From assembly GCA_013416395.1 (NCBI GenBank), contig JACCEP010000003.1, forward strand, positions 576,059-640,058: a DNA stretch of 64,000 nt. Reading direction: 5' to 3'. The position numbers were made by a program, and so were the translations under genes. Source of the stretch: Alcaligenaceae bacterium. Lineage in GTDB: Bacteria > Pseudomonadota > Gammaproteobacteria > Burkholderiales > Burkholderiaceae_B. Positions 1 through 9,228 of this stretch are shown here, in pieces. The stretch's first letter is position 1; every line of letters starts with the position of its first letter. The notes beneath the pieces were generated by a model. That model was not told where the DNA came from, searched no databases, and saw only the letters and a list, made by a program, of their open reading frames with translations.

Positions 1-393
1 GTGTACGGGCTTTTTGCTGCCTATGTTGCCACCCGCCAGCTCAATGGCCCGGTTTGAAATAACTTCGTTAGCATTCATGTTCGACTGCGTTCCGGAGCCG
101 GTCTGAAACACCACAAGTGGAAACTCGCTGTTAAGCTTTCCTTCGATTACCTCATCGGCAGCCCAGCCGATAAGGTCAGCAATCTCGGCAGGCAGTTCAC
201 CCAATTCGGCATTGGCTTGCGCCGCCGCTTTCTTCAGTATGCCCAGTGCCGAGATAACGGGTGGCTGCCACTTGAATCGGGAAACACCAATAGGAAAATT
301 ATCAATCGAGCGCTGAGTTTGCGCTCCCCAGTAATGATTGCCCGGAACCGCGATTTCCCCCATGGAATCGGTTTCGATACGGGTGTCTGCCAT
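1..393 (-). CDS. fumC: fumarate hydratase class II, N-terminal part (runs off window)
   Basis: Fumarase of the TCA cycle, interconverting fumarate and L-malate in the cytoplasm. The first 131 codons are present and the gene continues past base 1. The start [17 protein letters not shown] and the segments [26 protein letters not shown] and SNRAIE are hallmark class II fumarase sequence; the [13 protein letters not shown] stretch forms part of the substrate site. The ATG at 393 has a clear AGGAG five to eight bases upstream. It lies 42 bp downstream of the Epd/GAPDH-family gene on the same strand, so the two may be cotranscribed. Family assignment is very secure; the C-terminal catalytic loop cannot be seen here. 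Confidence 0.95.
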   Translation of the reverse strand, partial: MADTRIETDSMGEIAVPGNHYWGAQTQRSIDNFPIGVSRFKWQPPVISALGILKKAAAQANAELGELPAEIADLIGWAADEVIEGKLNSEFPLVVFQTGSGTQSNMNANEVISNRAIELAGGNIGSKKPVH

Positions 394-435
394 ATGTGTT
401 CTCCTACTAGGTTCAAGTGCGTTACACGCTATTAA

Positions 436-1497
436 CTATACGCCTGCAATGTCGACGCGCGCGTCATCAGTAAAGCGGCGCGACCAGGTACAGGCAACGT
501 CCAGCATGCGGTTGGCAAACCCCCATTCGTTATCGAACCAGATGAAAAGGTTGGCGAAACCATCACCATTGGTGCGGGTTTGACTGCCATCGATAATGGC
601 TGAATGTGGATCATGATTGAAATCGATGGACGCATGGGGGTGATGTGAATACGCAATAACGCCCGGAAGCTCCTCGCTTAAACCACGAAGCGCTGCGTTG
701 AGCTCATCAACCTGCACGTCACGCCCGAGCTGCACCATAAGATCAATGGCCGATACGTTGAGAATAGGCACACGAACTGCCTTGGCCTGCACCTTGCCTG
801 CCAACTGAGGCAGCAGGCGCTCAACGCCCTGCGCCAATCCTGTTTCCACAGGAATCAGCGATTGCAGCGCCGACCTGGTGCGCCGCAAATCAGCATGATG
901 GTAGCCATCAATGAGCGGCTGATCGTTCATAACCGAATGCAAGGTGGTAAGAAAGGCATGCCTTATACCAAAAGCCCCATGCAGGGCATCAAGCACCGGC
1001 ACGACGGCGTTTGTGGTGCACGAAGCGTTGGACACAATACGCTCGCTTCCTGTTAGCCCGCTATCATTAATGCCATAGACCACGGTGTAATCGACATCAC
1101 GTGCGCTGTTTCCAGGCTGCGACACCAGCACACGCTTAAAGCCGGCCTCAAGAAAAAGCTGTAACTGATCGCGTGAACCGAAACGGCCAGAACACTCCAG
1201 CAGCAGGTCTGCATCAAAGCGCCCCCAGTCGGCCTGCAACGGGTCGCTAGCATGAATGACGGCAATGGGCCGACCATCGACGATCAGGTTGTCTCCTTGG
1301 TGATCAATTTTGCCGCGAAACGCGCCATGCGTGGAATCAAATTGGGTCAGGTAAGCGATGGTCGGCAGGTCAGCGGCGGGCTCGTTGATGGCGACCACCT
1401 CAAAGGAATCCCGGTGCGGCGACTCATGGAGCGCACGCAGTACGCAGCGGCCAATGCGACCATAACCATTGATCGCAAGGCGTAAAGGACGGGTCAT
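436..1497 (-). CDS. epd: erythrose-4-phosphate / glyceraldehyde-3-phosphate dehydrogenase family protein
   Basis: NAD(P)-dependent phosphorylating aldehyde dehydrogenase of 353 aa. The Rossmann start NGYGRIGR is at residues 10-17, the catalytic cysteine is Cys160 in SNASCTTN, and His187 (TTLHSV) is the general base. Segments HADLRRTRSA and DFNHDPHSAIIDGSQTR resemble E. coli Epd more than classical GapA, so I favour erythrose-4-phosphate oxidation towards pyridoxal phosphate; a glycolytic or gluconeogenic GAPDH role cannot be excluded by reading. ATG start at 1497. It precedes fumC by 42 bp. Upstream is a 475-bp gene-free stretch holding an 83-bp repeat. Confidence 0.85.
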   Translation of the reverse strand: MTRPLRLAINGYGRIGRCVLRALHESPHRDSFEVVAINEPAADLPTIAYLTQFDSTHGAFRGKIDHQGDNLIVDGRPIAVIHASDPLQADWGRFDADLLLECSGRFGSRDQLQLFLEAGFKRVLVSQPGNSARDVDYTVVYGINDSGLTGSERIVSNASCTTNAVVPVLDALHGAFGIRHAFLTTLHSVMNDQPLIDGYHHADLRRTRSALQSLIPVETGLAQGVERLLPQLAGKVQAKAVRVPILNVSAIDLMVQLGRDVQVDELNAALRGLSEELPGVIAYSHHPHASIDFNHDPHSAIIDGSQTRTNGDGFANLFIWFDNEWGFANRMLDVACTWSRRFTDDARVDIAGV

Positions 1498-1640
1498 CGG
1501 TAACTCTCGGAAAGGCGGATTAATTATGCATCACTTTACTACGCAGCCAGGACTGACGCATTGATATCCCCATGCGCACCACGTGGATATAGGCCGAACA
1601 CACATTAAGACGTGATGCGGCGGGCCATGGGGCAAACCCA

Positions 1641-1905
1641 AACCGCTCGCTAGCCCCATTACAAGCCCTGATAGAGACCCCTGCAAAGCCATTGCAATAG
1701 CCACAGAAGGGCACAGCAGTTGAACGACGAAGTCAGTCGCGATACAGGCCCCGATACAGACCGCTGCAAAGGCGCGGCGAAGGTAACAGCACAGGCGGGA
1801 CCCGAGGACGACGAAATCGGTTGCAATACACGCCCGATATGGGGCGTTGCAAAGGCACGGCGACAGCGACAGCGCAGGCAGAGCAGCATTACGACAAAGC
1901 CGGTC
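1641..1905. repeat. three diverged tandem copies of an 83-bp unit
   Basis: The anchor TGCAAAG recurs at 1682, 1765 and 1848, exactly 83 bp apart. The flanking bases align: ACAAGCCCTGATAGAGACC, ACAGGCCCCGATACAGACC and ACACGCCCGATATGGGGCG precede the three anchors, and CGACGAAGTCAGT, CGACGAAATCGGT and CGACAAAGCCGGT follow them. By eye, copies 2 and 3 agree at roughly three quarters of positions. The array fills most of the non-coding stretch between the Epd-family gene and the mmsA terminator. As 83 is not a multiple of three, a coding origin is unlikely. Confidence 0.75.
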
Positions 1906-1915
1906 ACCTCGCGTT

Positions 1916-1948
1916 ATAAAAAACCCTGTCAGTTCAAGACTGACAGGG
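1916..1948 (-). terminator. Rho-independent terminator of mmsA
   Basis: A perfect 10-bp stem (CCCTGTCAGT at 1924-1933 pairing with 1939-1948) has a 5-nt loop. On the minus strand it is followed by a T-rich run (1916-1923). It lies 25 bp past the mmsA stop codon. Confidence 0.85.
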
Positions 1949-1972
1949 CTGTTTATCCAGACGCTGCGACGT

Positions 1973-3520
1973 TTAGCCGTGTGTTGGCATCACAAACTCG
2001 TTGCCCTTCTCGATGTTTTCAGGCCAGCGCTGCATGATGGATTTTTGCTTGGTGTAAAAGCGCACGCCCTCTTCGCCATAGGCGTGGGTGTCGCCAAACA
2101 GACTGCGCTTCCAGCCGCCGAAACCGTGCCATGCCATTGGTACAGGAATAGGCACGTTAACGCCCACCATGCCTACCTGGATGCGGCGGGCAAACTCGCG
2201 GGCGGTGTGACCATCACTGGTAAAGCACGACACCCCGTTGCCAAACTCATGCGCGTTGACCAGGTCAACGGCTTCACCCAGATCGTTAACGTGCACGCAA
2301 GCAAGCACGGGGCCAAAAATTTCTTCCTTATAGATGCGCATTTCGGGCGTTACTTTGTCGAACAGCGTGCCACCCGTGTAAAAGCCGTTTTCATGCCCTT
2401 CTGCTTTAAAGCCACGACCATCCACCAGCAGTTCGGCGCCCTGCTCCACGCCAATGGCAATGTAGTTCTCAATGCGCTCCAGCGCCTCTTTGGTTACCAC
2501 GGGGCCCATCTCTGCATCAAGATGCATACCATCTTTAATCTTTAGGGTTTTAGTACGCTCAATCAGCAACGGCAGGATTTTTTCTCCGGCCGAGCCTACC
2601 AGCACGGCAACCGAAATAGCCATGCAACGCTCACCGGCCGAACCGTAGGCAGCACCCACCAATGCATCGACAGTGCGCTCGATATCGCAGTCGGGCATGA
2701 CAATCATGTGATTTTTAGCACCGCCCAATGCCTGCACGCGTTTGCCAAAATGTGCACCACGCTCGTAAATATACTGAGCAATAGGCGTGGAGCCCACAAA
2801 ACTGACCGCAGCAATGTCTTCGTGCTCAAGAATGGCATCGACAACCACCTTGTCGCCTTGCACCACGCTAAACACCCCATCAGGCAAACCTGCCTCTTTA
2901 AGCAGGCGCGCCATCAACAGCGATGCGCTTGGATCACGCTCGCTGGGCTTGAGAATAAACGCGTTGCCGGACGCAATAGCCATGGGGAACATCCAGCACG
3001 GCACCATGACAGGAAAGTTAAACGGCGTAATGCCAGCCACGACGCCCAAAGGCTGGCGCATGGTCCAGTTGTCAATGCCATTGGCGATCTGTTCGGTGTA
3101 GTCACCCTTTAACAGCTGAGGAATGCCGCAGGCAAATTCAACCACGTCCATGCCGCGCGCAATTTCGCCCTGAGCATCGGTAAACACTTTGCCGTGCTCT
3201 GCGCTAATCATGGCGGCCATCTCGTCGGTGTGCTCGGCCATGAGCGCCAGAAAGCGATTCATGATTCTTGCACGCCGTACCGGCGGCGTATCTGCCCACG
3301 CGGGTGCAGCGGCCTTGGCGGCAGCGACGGCCGCATTCAGGTCTTCGGCTGTCGACAGCACAACCTTGCGGGCAACCTCGCCGGTAGACGGGTTAAAAAC
3401 ATCTTGTTTGCGCTCGCTGCGGCTGGTAGCCAGTTCGCCATTAATAAAGTTGACGATATCGCTGCTGTCGGTATAACGCGGCTGTGCAGCCAGCGTATCC
3501 GTAGAAACCTGATCTTTCAT
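1973..3520 (-). CDS. mmsA: methylmalonate-semialdehyde dehydrogenase (CoA-acylating)
   Basis: Oxidises methylmalonate or malonate semialdehyde to propionyl-CoA or acetyl-CoA in valine, inositol or beta-alanine breakdown. The 515-aa protein has the aldehyde dehydrogenase fold: [11 protein letters not shown] at 164-174, FVGST at 241-245, and catalytic Cys299 in GSAGERCM. The segment LGGAKNH carries Asn where hydrolytic ALDHs have their general-base Glu, which is the MmsA signature and fits transfer to CoA rather than water. ATG at 3520 has GGAG upstream. It diverges from a LysR-type gene at 3954, its probable regulator. The N-terminus is slightly longer than in many MmsA proteins. No mmsB or acyl-CoA genes adjoin it here. 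Confidence 0.93.
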   Translation of the reverse strand: MKDQVSTDTLAAQPRYTDSSDIVNFINGELATSRSERKQDVFNPSTGEVARKVVLSTAEDLNAAVAAAKAAAPAWADTPPVRRARIMNRFLALMAEHTDEMAAMISAEHGKVFTDAQGEIARGMDVVEFACGIPQLLKGDYTEQIANGIDNWTMRQPLGVVAGITPFNFPVMVPCWMFPMAIASGNAFILKPSERDPSASLLMARLLKEAGLPDGVFSVVQGDKVVVDAILEHEDIAAVSFVGSTPIAQYIYERGAHFGKRVQALGGAKNHMIVMPDCDIERTVDALVGAAYGSAGERCMAISVAVLVGSAGEKILPLLIERTKTLKIKDGMHLDAEMGPVVTKEALERIENYIAIGVEQGAELLVDGRGFKAEGHENGFYTGGTLFDKVTPEMRIYKEEIFGPVLACVHVNDLGEAVDLVNAHEFGNGVSCFTSDGHTAREFARRIQVGMVGVNVPIPVPMAWHGFGGWKRSLFGDTHAYGEEGVRFYTKQKSIMQRWPENIEKGNEFVMPTHG

Positions 3521-3714
3521 GAAAGGAGCTCCGTTATGGTTGAACTATGCAGAAAGTATAGAAAGCTCCAGCCCATACAACAAGATCGAAAAACTGGATT
3601 CATTGTTTAATATAATAAACAGTGTAATCTTCAACCTTTCGCTGCGTCGAAGATGCCATGGGCTCTGACGGCCTGCTCGTGCGATCGGCTATGCGCGTGT
3701 GCAAGTGCACATGA

Positions 3715-3848
3715 ATGGCTAATAGCGCACGGCTACTGTCGCACGGCCAATGGCACATGGCACATGGTTCAGAGCATATGGTTAATAGCCGCATAACCAA
3801 TGGTACTGGGCCAATGACGCTGGGCTAATAGCACATGGCTAATGACAC
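3715..3848. repeat. degenerate 14-bp tandem array, about ten units
   Basis: Successive units close to AYGGCYAATRGCAC run head to tail at 3715, 3729, 3743, (half unit 3757), 3764, 3778 (15 bp), 3793, 3807, 3821 and 3835. Examples are ATGGCTAATAGCGC, ACGGCCAATGGCAC, TGGGCTAATAGCAC and ATGGCTAATGACAC. It sits in the 433-bp space between the divergent mmsA and LysR starts, where operators for the regulator would be expected. No gene is visible in this stretch. Confidence 0.75.
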
Positions 3849-3953
3849 GCAGCAACGTCATGCAACGCGGCAATCGGTTCTATCGTATAGCCATGCCGCA
3901 CTGAAACCGGCAAACAACAGTAACTACCGCCATTTATCACTCTGGGAGCCTCT

Positions 3954-4913
3954 ATGTTGACCGAACACAAACACACAAAAGAGTTAATGTGGTCGCACAT
4001 CTATTGGCTCAGCATTCTGGAGGATGCGGGCAGCTATACGGCGGCGGCCCGGCGTCTGGGTGTCAGCAAAGCTGCTGTCAGCCTGCGTATTAATGAGCTC
4101 GAACAAGCCTCAGGCGTTGCCCTGGTACGCCGGACAACACGCAGCGTTCGTCTGACGGAAGCCGGCCAGGCTCTGGTCGACAACACCCGCAACGCCTTTA
4201 CGCATATCGAACAGGGGTTTGACAGCATTCGCGATCTGGCTGACACCCCACAGGGCGTCGTGCGTGTAACCGCCCCCGTAGCGTTAGGCCGACAGAAAAT
4301 AATGCCGCTCATCAGCGGCTTTCTCGAAGCATTTTCACAAGTGCGGGTAGAAATTGAAATGTCAGACCACCTTAGCTCGTTAGCGCAAGAAGGCTTTGAC
4401 CTGGCAATCAGGCATACCAGCAGTGTGCCAGAAACACATGTGGCCTGGCTGCTCAGGCCTTCTACCAGCCTACTGGTCGCCTCGCCTTCTTACCTGCAGC
4501 TACATGGCAAACCTCGCCATCCTGACGCACTCACCGGGCACAATTGTCTTTACTATTTGCGTTCGGCCGCCTCGCCGGCCTGGAGCTTTGAGCGAGCCGG
4601 CCGCAAGGGCGAACGCCACAGCGTCGCCATACGAGGCAATTTCAGCGCCAACAACAGTGAGGCCTTGCGCCAGGTGGCGCTCGATGGGCAGGGCATTGCC
4701 ATATTGCCTGATTTTTCTGCTCAGGAAGACGTTATGGCAGGGCGACTGATCCTGTTATTGCCCGCCTGGAAACCTGTAGGTGCGTTTGGTGAGGCCATTT
4801 ACGCCATCCGGCCATACAGCGCACACGTGCCTCGCGCCGTACGCGTTTTTGTAGACTATCTGAAAGAACACTTGCACTCAGATGCACAAACCAGCGCCAC
4901 GCCGCAGGCTTGA
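3954..4913 (+). CDS. LysR-family transcriptional regulator, divergent from mmsA
   Basis: DNA-binding regulator of 319 aa. The winged helix-turn-helix is at about residues 25-70 (GSYTAAARRLGVSKAAVSLR, then RRTTRSVRLTEAG), followed by a two-lobed substrate-binding domain from about residue 95. The start at 3954 follows GGGAG; an in-frame ATG at residue 12 is an alternative. It is transcribed away from mmsA across a spacer with a 14-bp repeat array, and LysR regulators commonly control the divergent neighbour, so control of mmsA is inferred. Its 3' end faces the glycerate kinase gene with 10 bp between them. The effector is unknown. Confidence 0.9.
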   Translation: MLTEHKHTKELMWSHIYWLSILEDAGSYTAAARRLGVSKAAVSLRINELEQASGVALVRRTTRSVRLTEAGQALVDNTRNAFTHIEQGFDSIRDLADTPQGVVRVTAPVALGRQKIMPLISGFLEAFSQVRVEIEMSDHLSSLAQEGFDLAIRHTSSVPETHVAWLLRPSTSLLVASPSYLQLHGKPRHPDALTGHNCLYYLRSAASPAWSFERAGRKGERHSVAIRGNFSANNSEALRQVALDGQGIAILPDFSAQEDVMAGRLILLLPAWKPVGAFGEAIYAIRPYSAHVPRAVRVFVDYLKEHLHSDAQTSATPQA

Positions 4914-4923
4914 AGGCGCAGAC

Positions 4924-6075
4924 TTAATGACCGCTCCCCGATCGGGCACTGGCTGCCAGCCACACCCGCATGCAGTCGCGCGCGCGCTGTCTCAGATAGC
5001 CCGCGCCCTGCTCGCAAGCTTGCTGCAGCGTGACAGGGCCTGGCGTCAGGCTGAAGGCTGCGGTAATGCCTGCCGCGTAAACTTCTTCGTAGCCTTCACC
5101 CAGCGCACCCACAAGCGCGATAACCGGTATCCCTTGCCTGGCGGCCACACGCGCTACCCCAACCGGCGTTTTCCCGAGCACGGTCTGGGCATCCATTTTC
5201 CCTTCGCCGGTAAACACCAGATCAGCCCCCTCCATGGCTTGGGCAAGGCATGAAAGCTCGGCAATCAGCTCTACCCCCGGTCTAAAGTCTGCGTCAAAAC
5301 ATGTTTTGATGGCAAACCCAAGGCCTCCCGCCGCACCCATGCCGGGCAGATTTCGCTCGTCTTTTTCAAACTGCCGGGCGCACACGTCGGCAAAATGACC
5401 CAGCGCCTGATCAAGAACCTGAACGTCCTGCTCAGAAGCCCCCTTTTGCGGCCCGAATATGGCGGAGGCGCCACGTGGCCCGCACAACGGATTGTCGACG
5501 TCGACCGCAATATCGAAGCGCACCTGCTTCATGCGCGGATCAACCTCATCAAGACAGACGCGCGCCAACTGGCTCAGCGCTGCGCCACCTGCAGGCAACT
5601 CATTGCCTTGCGCATCAAACAAGTGAGCGCCCAAGGCCTGCAGCAACCCCGCCCCGCCGTCATTCGTGGCGCTGCCGCCGAGACCGACCGCAATATGCAT
5701 CGCACCCGCCTCAACAGCATCTTTGATGAGCTGCCCCACCCCATAACTGCTGGCTTGCAAGGGTCGGCGTTCTGTCTCTGGAATTTGCTCCAGCCCTGCT
5801 GCGGCTGCCATCTCAATAAATGCCTTGCCATCGCCCAGCCAGCCCCAGCTCGCCTGATGTTTCTGACCATTGGCGTTGAGCACAGTCAAGGTACGCTGCT
5901 CGCCACCGGTGGCAGCCAGCACGGCCTCGAGCGAACCCTCTCCGCCATCAGCCATGGGCACACAAACAGTCTGCGCCTGCGGCATCGCGTCCCGGATGCC
6001 CGCCGCCATGGCCTCGGCCACCGCCCGCGCACTCAGGCTCTCTTTGAATGAATCTGGGGCGATGATAATGCGCAT
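4924..6075 (-). CDS. glxK: glycerate kinase, GlxK/GarK class
   Basis: Phosphorylates D-glycerate to 2-phosphoglycerate, feeding glyoxylate or serine-derived carbon into lower glycolysis. The 383-aa length is typical. Family motifs are APDSFKESLSA at 6-16, PMADGGEGS at 40-48, VGLGGSATNDGGAG at 130-143 and FTGEGKMDAQT in the C-terminal half. ATG start at 6075. It follows a 2-hydroxyacid dehydrogenase gene on the same strand after 198 bp, matching a hydroxypyruvate to glycerate to 2-phosphoglycerate route. The gap contains a short direct repeat, so whether one transcript covers both genes is open. Confidence 0.93.
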   Translation of the reverse strand: MRIIIAPDSFKESLSARAVAEAMAAGIRDAMPQAQTVCVPMADGGEGSLEAVLAATGGEQRTLTVLNANGQKHQASWGWLGDGKAFIEMAAAAGLEQIPETERRPLQASSYGVGQLIKDAVEAGAMHIAVGLGGSATNDGGAGLLQALGAHLFDAQGNELPAGGAALSQLARVCLDEVDPRMKQVRFDIAVDVDNPLCGPRGASAIFGPQKGASEQDVQVLDQALGHFADVCARQFEKDERNLPGMGAAGGLGFAIKTCFDADFRPGVELIAELSCLAQAMEGADLVFTGEGKMDAQTVLGKTPVGVARVAARQGIPVIALVGALGEGYEEVYAAGITAAFSLTPGPVTLQQACEQGAGYLRQRARDCMRVWLAASARSGSGH

Positions 6076-6133
6076 GATGTTCCTGTGTGAAAAAGTCGAT
6101 TAAAAAAGCATGTGGTCAGTACGTCATTGCCAG

Positions 6134-6177
6134 CACGTAGGGCGGCAAGTACCACCACGTAGAGCGGCAAGTACCAC
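6134..6177. repeat. 22-bp tandem duplication
   Basis: The unit CACGTAGGGCGGCAAGTACCAC (6134-6155) is repeated once at 6156-6177 with one base change (GGGCGG to GAGCGG), and a partial third unit CACCTGAGACGGCGG follows. It lies in the 198-bp spacer between the 2-hydroxyacid dehydrogenase and glycerate kinase genes. Confidence 0.85.
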
Positions 6178-6273
6178 CACCTGAGACGGCGGAGTGCCAA
6201 CTTTAAAGGCACACCGCCACCATCCGTATGAAGTGCACTGTCTATCAATGCTTATCAGCGTGCAACACGGCTG

Positions 6274-7251
6274 TCAGCGCCGGGGCGTGACCACATTACG
6301 CGGCTCACCACGTTGAAACGCGTCGACGTTGTCGATCAGCTGATCAGCCAGAAACTGAATTGCCTCCTGGCTTGCCCAAGCCACATGGGGCGTAAGAACA
6401 AAATTGGGCATATCAAGCAATTGCATTAACGGGTGGTCTTTCTCGGGCGGCTCAGGCGTGGTGACATCAAAGCCGGCGCCTCCAAGCTGCCCTGAACGCA
6501 TGGCATCGACCAGTGCCGCCTCATCGACCAAACCGCCCCGTGCGGTATTGACCAGCAAAGGCTTACGCTTCATACGAGCGAACTCTTCAGCCCCGATCAG
6601 GCCACGCGTTTGTTCGGTGAGCGGGCAATGCAGCGTAATGATGTCGCTTTGTTCAAGAAATTTATCAAAGGGCGTGTACAGACTACCCTGATCGTTGCGG
6701 CCCTTACGCGCCGCAAACAATACCCGCATGCCCAGGGCGCGGCCTATGCCTGCCACCGCCTGACCCAGTGCGCCTTCACCAACAATACCCAGGGTGGAAC
6801 CCGCCAGATCTTTAATGGGGTAATCAAAATAGCAGAACTGCTGCGCCTCTTGCCACCGCCCGGCCTTGACCGACTCGCTGTAGGCCACAATACTGCGACG
6901 CAGTGCAAAAATGAGCGCAAACGTATGCTCAGGCACGGTGCGCGTGGCATAGCCGCGTATGTTGGAAACGACAATACCTTTGTCGGCACAAGCGGCAAGA
7001 TCGATATTGTCGGTACCAGTTGCAGCAAGGGCAATCATCTTGAGCTTGGGCGCAGCCTCAATCGCAGCCCGGTCCAGCTTTACCTTGTTGAGGATGACAA
7101 TGTCGGCATCGGCGATACGCTCCGGGGCCTGCTCGCGGCTAGTGCGCCCGTATACTTTAAGCTCATGCGCAAACGACGGCGAACGTAACGTTGTTTGCGG
7201 CGATATCGTTTCACGGTCGAGAAACACCACCTGCATATTGCCCCCAGTCAT
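6274..7251 (-). CDS. D-2-hydroxyacid dehydrogenase, probable hydroxypyruvate reductase
   Basis: NAD(P)H-dependent reductase of 325 aa. The Rossmann motif GEGALG is at 158-163, and the catalytic Arg238 (NTARGG), Glu267 (TTPEPP) and His289 (TPHVAW) are all present. The reading frame stays open far upstream, but the ATG at 7251 has AGGAG eight bases before it and the protein then has family length, so the longer version, which would overlap the divergent peptidase, is rejected. The downstream glycerate kinase supports reduction of hydroxypyruvate to D-glycerate; glyoxylate is another likely substrate. Confidence 0.9.
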   Translation of the reverse strand: MTGGNMQVVFLDRETISPQTTLRSPSFAHELKVYGRTSREQAPERIADADIVILNKVKLDRAAIEAAPKLKMIALAATGTDNIDLAACADKGIVVSNIRGYATRTVPEHTFALIFALRRSIVAYSESVKAGRWQEAQQFCYFDYPIKDLAGSTLGIVGEGALGQAVAGIGRALGMRVLFAARKGRNDQGSLYTPFDKFLEQSDIITLHCPLTEQTRGLIGAEEFARMKRKPLLVNTARGGLVDEAALVDAMRSGQLGGAGFDVTTPEPPEKDHPLMQLLDMPNFVLTPHVAWASQEAIQFLADQLIDNVDAFQRGEPRNVVTPRR

Positions 7252-7374
7252 AAGATCTCCTTGTAGTTCATATTGCCTCTTTTCGTCATTGAGGTCATCT
7301 GGCGATATAGTAATGTGATTCTTGCATTCATCAAGTGCCATACCATGGCGCGCAACCAAAAAGGCCCGACACAC

Positions 7375-9228
7375 ATGCCGCCAAAACACTATGCGATTGA
7401 AGATTTCTTCCGCAACCCCGCGCGGGGCTACTTTCGTCTTGCAGACAATGGTGCCCTGCTCGGCTTCATGGAACCGGCCAGTATAGACGGCAAGCCAGCC
7501 CGCATGAACGTATTCGTGCAGCCACTTGAAGGCAGCAAGCCCACAGGCCAGCCGCGTCAACTCACACAGGAAACCGAACGCGACATTGCGCAGTATTTCT
7601 GGAAGGGTTCCGACGTTGTTATTTATGAAAAAGACTTCAACGGCGACGAGAACTTTCATGTGCTGGCCGTCGATGTGCACACTGGGCAAGTCACTGACCT
7701 TACGCCGTTTCCGGGCGTGCGTGCCAGTATCCAGGATGACCTGGTCGACGACCCCCAGCACGTACTCATCAGTCATAACCAGCGTAACGCCGAAGTATTC
7801 GATGTTTATCGCGCCAACGTACATAGTGGTGAACTCACCCTGGTGGCCGAAAACCCGGGTAATGTAGTGGGATGGCAAACCGATCACATGGGCCAGGTGC
7901 GTGCCGCTCTGGCCAGCGACGGGCTGGACACCGTGGTGCTGTATCGCGACACTGAATCAGAACCTTTTCGTGAACTGATCAAGGCTGATTTCCGCACCTC
8001 CATCTACCCCGAGTTTTTCACGCCTGACAACCGCGAACTGTATGCGTTCAGCAACCGCGGGCGCGACAACGTCGCGTTAGTCATCATCGATCCCGCCAAG
8101 CCCAATGAAGAACGCATGGTTTTTGAGGTACAGGGCTATGACCTCGATGGCGCCGGCTATTCGCACCAGCGCCAGGTGCTTACCATGGTCAGTTACCAAA
8201 CCGACAAGCCCCAGTATCATTTTTTTGACGAGCTGACCGCCCAGCGCTTTGCGCGTATCCGTGAAAAGTTACCAGGCTATGAAGTGGCTCTGCAAAGCGA
8301 AACCCGCGACGAGAACAAGTACATCGTTGCCGCCTACAACGACCGCAGCCCCGGCAGCCGCTATATCTATGACACGGGGCTCAACACCCTCGATAAACTG
8401 GCCGATATCAACCCGGCACTGCCCGAGCATGACATGGCGACCATGCAGCCCATTACGTTTCAGTCACGCGATGGTCTGACTATTCATGGCTACCTCACCT
8501 TGCCAGTGGGGCGTGAAGCCCAAGGCTTGCCCTGCATCATCAACCCGCACGGCGGCCCATGGGTACGCGACAGCTGGGGCTTTAACCCAGAGGTGCAGTT
8601 CATGGCCAACCGGGGCTATGCGGTATTGCAAATTAATTACCGCGGTTCTACGGGTTACGGTCGCAAATTCTGGGAAGCCAGCTTCGGGCAATGGGGGTTG
8701 AGCATGCAAGACGATATCACTGACGGGGTACAGTGGCTTATCGGCCAGGGCATTGCTGATCCGTCACGTATCGCCATTTACGGTGGCAGCTACGGGGGCT
8801 ATGCCACGCTGGCGGGTATCGTCTCCACACCCGATCTTTACGCTGCCGCGGTCGATTACGTTGGAGTATCCAATCTGCTCACTTTCCTCACTACCATTCC
8901 ACCTTACTGGAAGCCAATGCTGACCAAAATGCATTGCATGGTGGGCGACCCTGAGAAAGACCGCCAACGCCTTGAGGCCACCTCTCCCGCCTTAAACGCC
9001 GACAAAATCCGGACGCCACTGTTTATTGCCCAGGGCGCCCACGACCCGCGTGTCAATAAAAACGAAAGTGATCAGATGGTTGATGCACTGCGTGCGCGTG
9101 GCGTAGAAGTCGAGTACATGGTGAAAGACAATGAAGGCCATGGCTTTCACAATGACGAGAACAAGTTTGAGTTTTATGCGCGCATGGAGGCTTTTCTGGC
9201 GCAACATCTCAAGCCGGCCAGCACGTAA
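7375..9228 (+). CDS. S9-family peptidase (prolyl oligopeptidase / acylaminoacyl-peptidase type)
   Basis: Serine peptidase acting on short or N-acylated peptides, probably cytoplasmic since no signal peptide is seen. From this start the protein has 617 aa: an N-terminal beta-propeller region (about 1-370) and a C-terminal alpha/beta-hydrolase domain with the triad Ser472 (GGSYGGY), Asp557 (AHDPRVN) and His589 (NEGHGFHN). The oxyanion-side motif NPHGGPW is present. I chose the ATG at 7375 (AAAAAGG upstream); ATG at 7345 and TTG at 7273 are possible longer starts. It diverges from the 2-hydroxyacid dehydrogenase gene with about 120 bp between starts. Confidence 0.9.
   Translation: MPPKHYAIEDFFRNPARGYFRLADNGALLGFMEPASIDGKPARMNVFVQPLEGSKPTGQPRQLTQETERDIAQYFWKGSDVVIYEKDFNGDENFHVLAVDVHTGQVTDLTPFPGVRASIQDDLVDDPQHVLISHNQRNAEVFDVYRANVHSGELTLVAENPGNVVGWQTDHMGQVRAALASDGLDTVVLYRDTESEPFRELIKADFRTSIYPEFFTPDNRELYAFSNRGRDNVALVIIDPAKPNEERMVFEVQGYDLDGAGYSHQRQVLTMVSYQTDKPQYHFFDELTAQRFARIREKLPGYEVALQSETRDENKYIVAAYNDRSPGSRYIYDTGLNTLDKLADINPALPEHDMATMQPITFQSRDGLTIHGYLTLPVGREAQGLPCIINPHGGPWVRDSWGFNPEVQFMANRGYAVLQINYRGSTGYGRKFWEASFGQWGLSMQDDITDGVQWLIGQGIADPSRIAIYGGSYGGYATLAGIVSTPDLYAAAVDYVGVSNLLTFLTTIPPYWKPMLTKMHCMVGDPEKDRQRLEATSPALNADKIRTPLFIAQGAHDPRVNKNESDQMVDALRARGVEVEYMVKDNEGHGFHNDENKFEFYARMEAFLAQHLKPAST

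Noticed and set aside
1847..2545. Long plus-strand frames antisense to mmsA and similar frames opposite glnA, recG and dnaE2
   Set aside because: They are mirror frames caused by the codon bias of the real genes, lack ribosome sites and resemble no protein.
3715..3848. CRISPR-like reading of the 14-bp array
   Set aside because: Units are contiguous with no unique spacers, far too short and degenerate, and no cas gene is in the window.
6274..7887. 537-codon open frame extending the 2-hydroxyacid dehydrogenase upstream
   Set aside because: The extra part is antisense to the S9 peptidase. The ATG at 7251 has a proper ribosome site and gives the family length.
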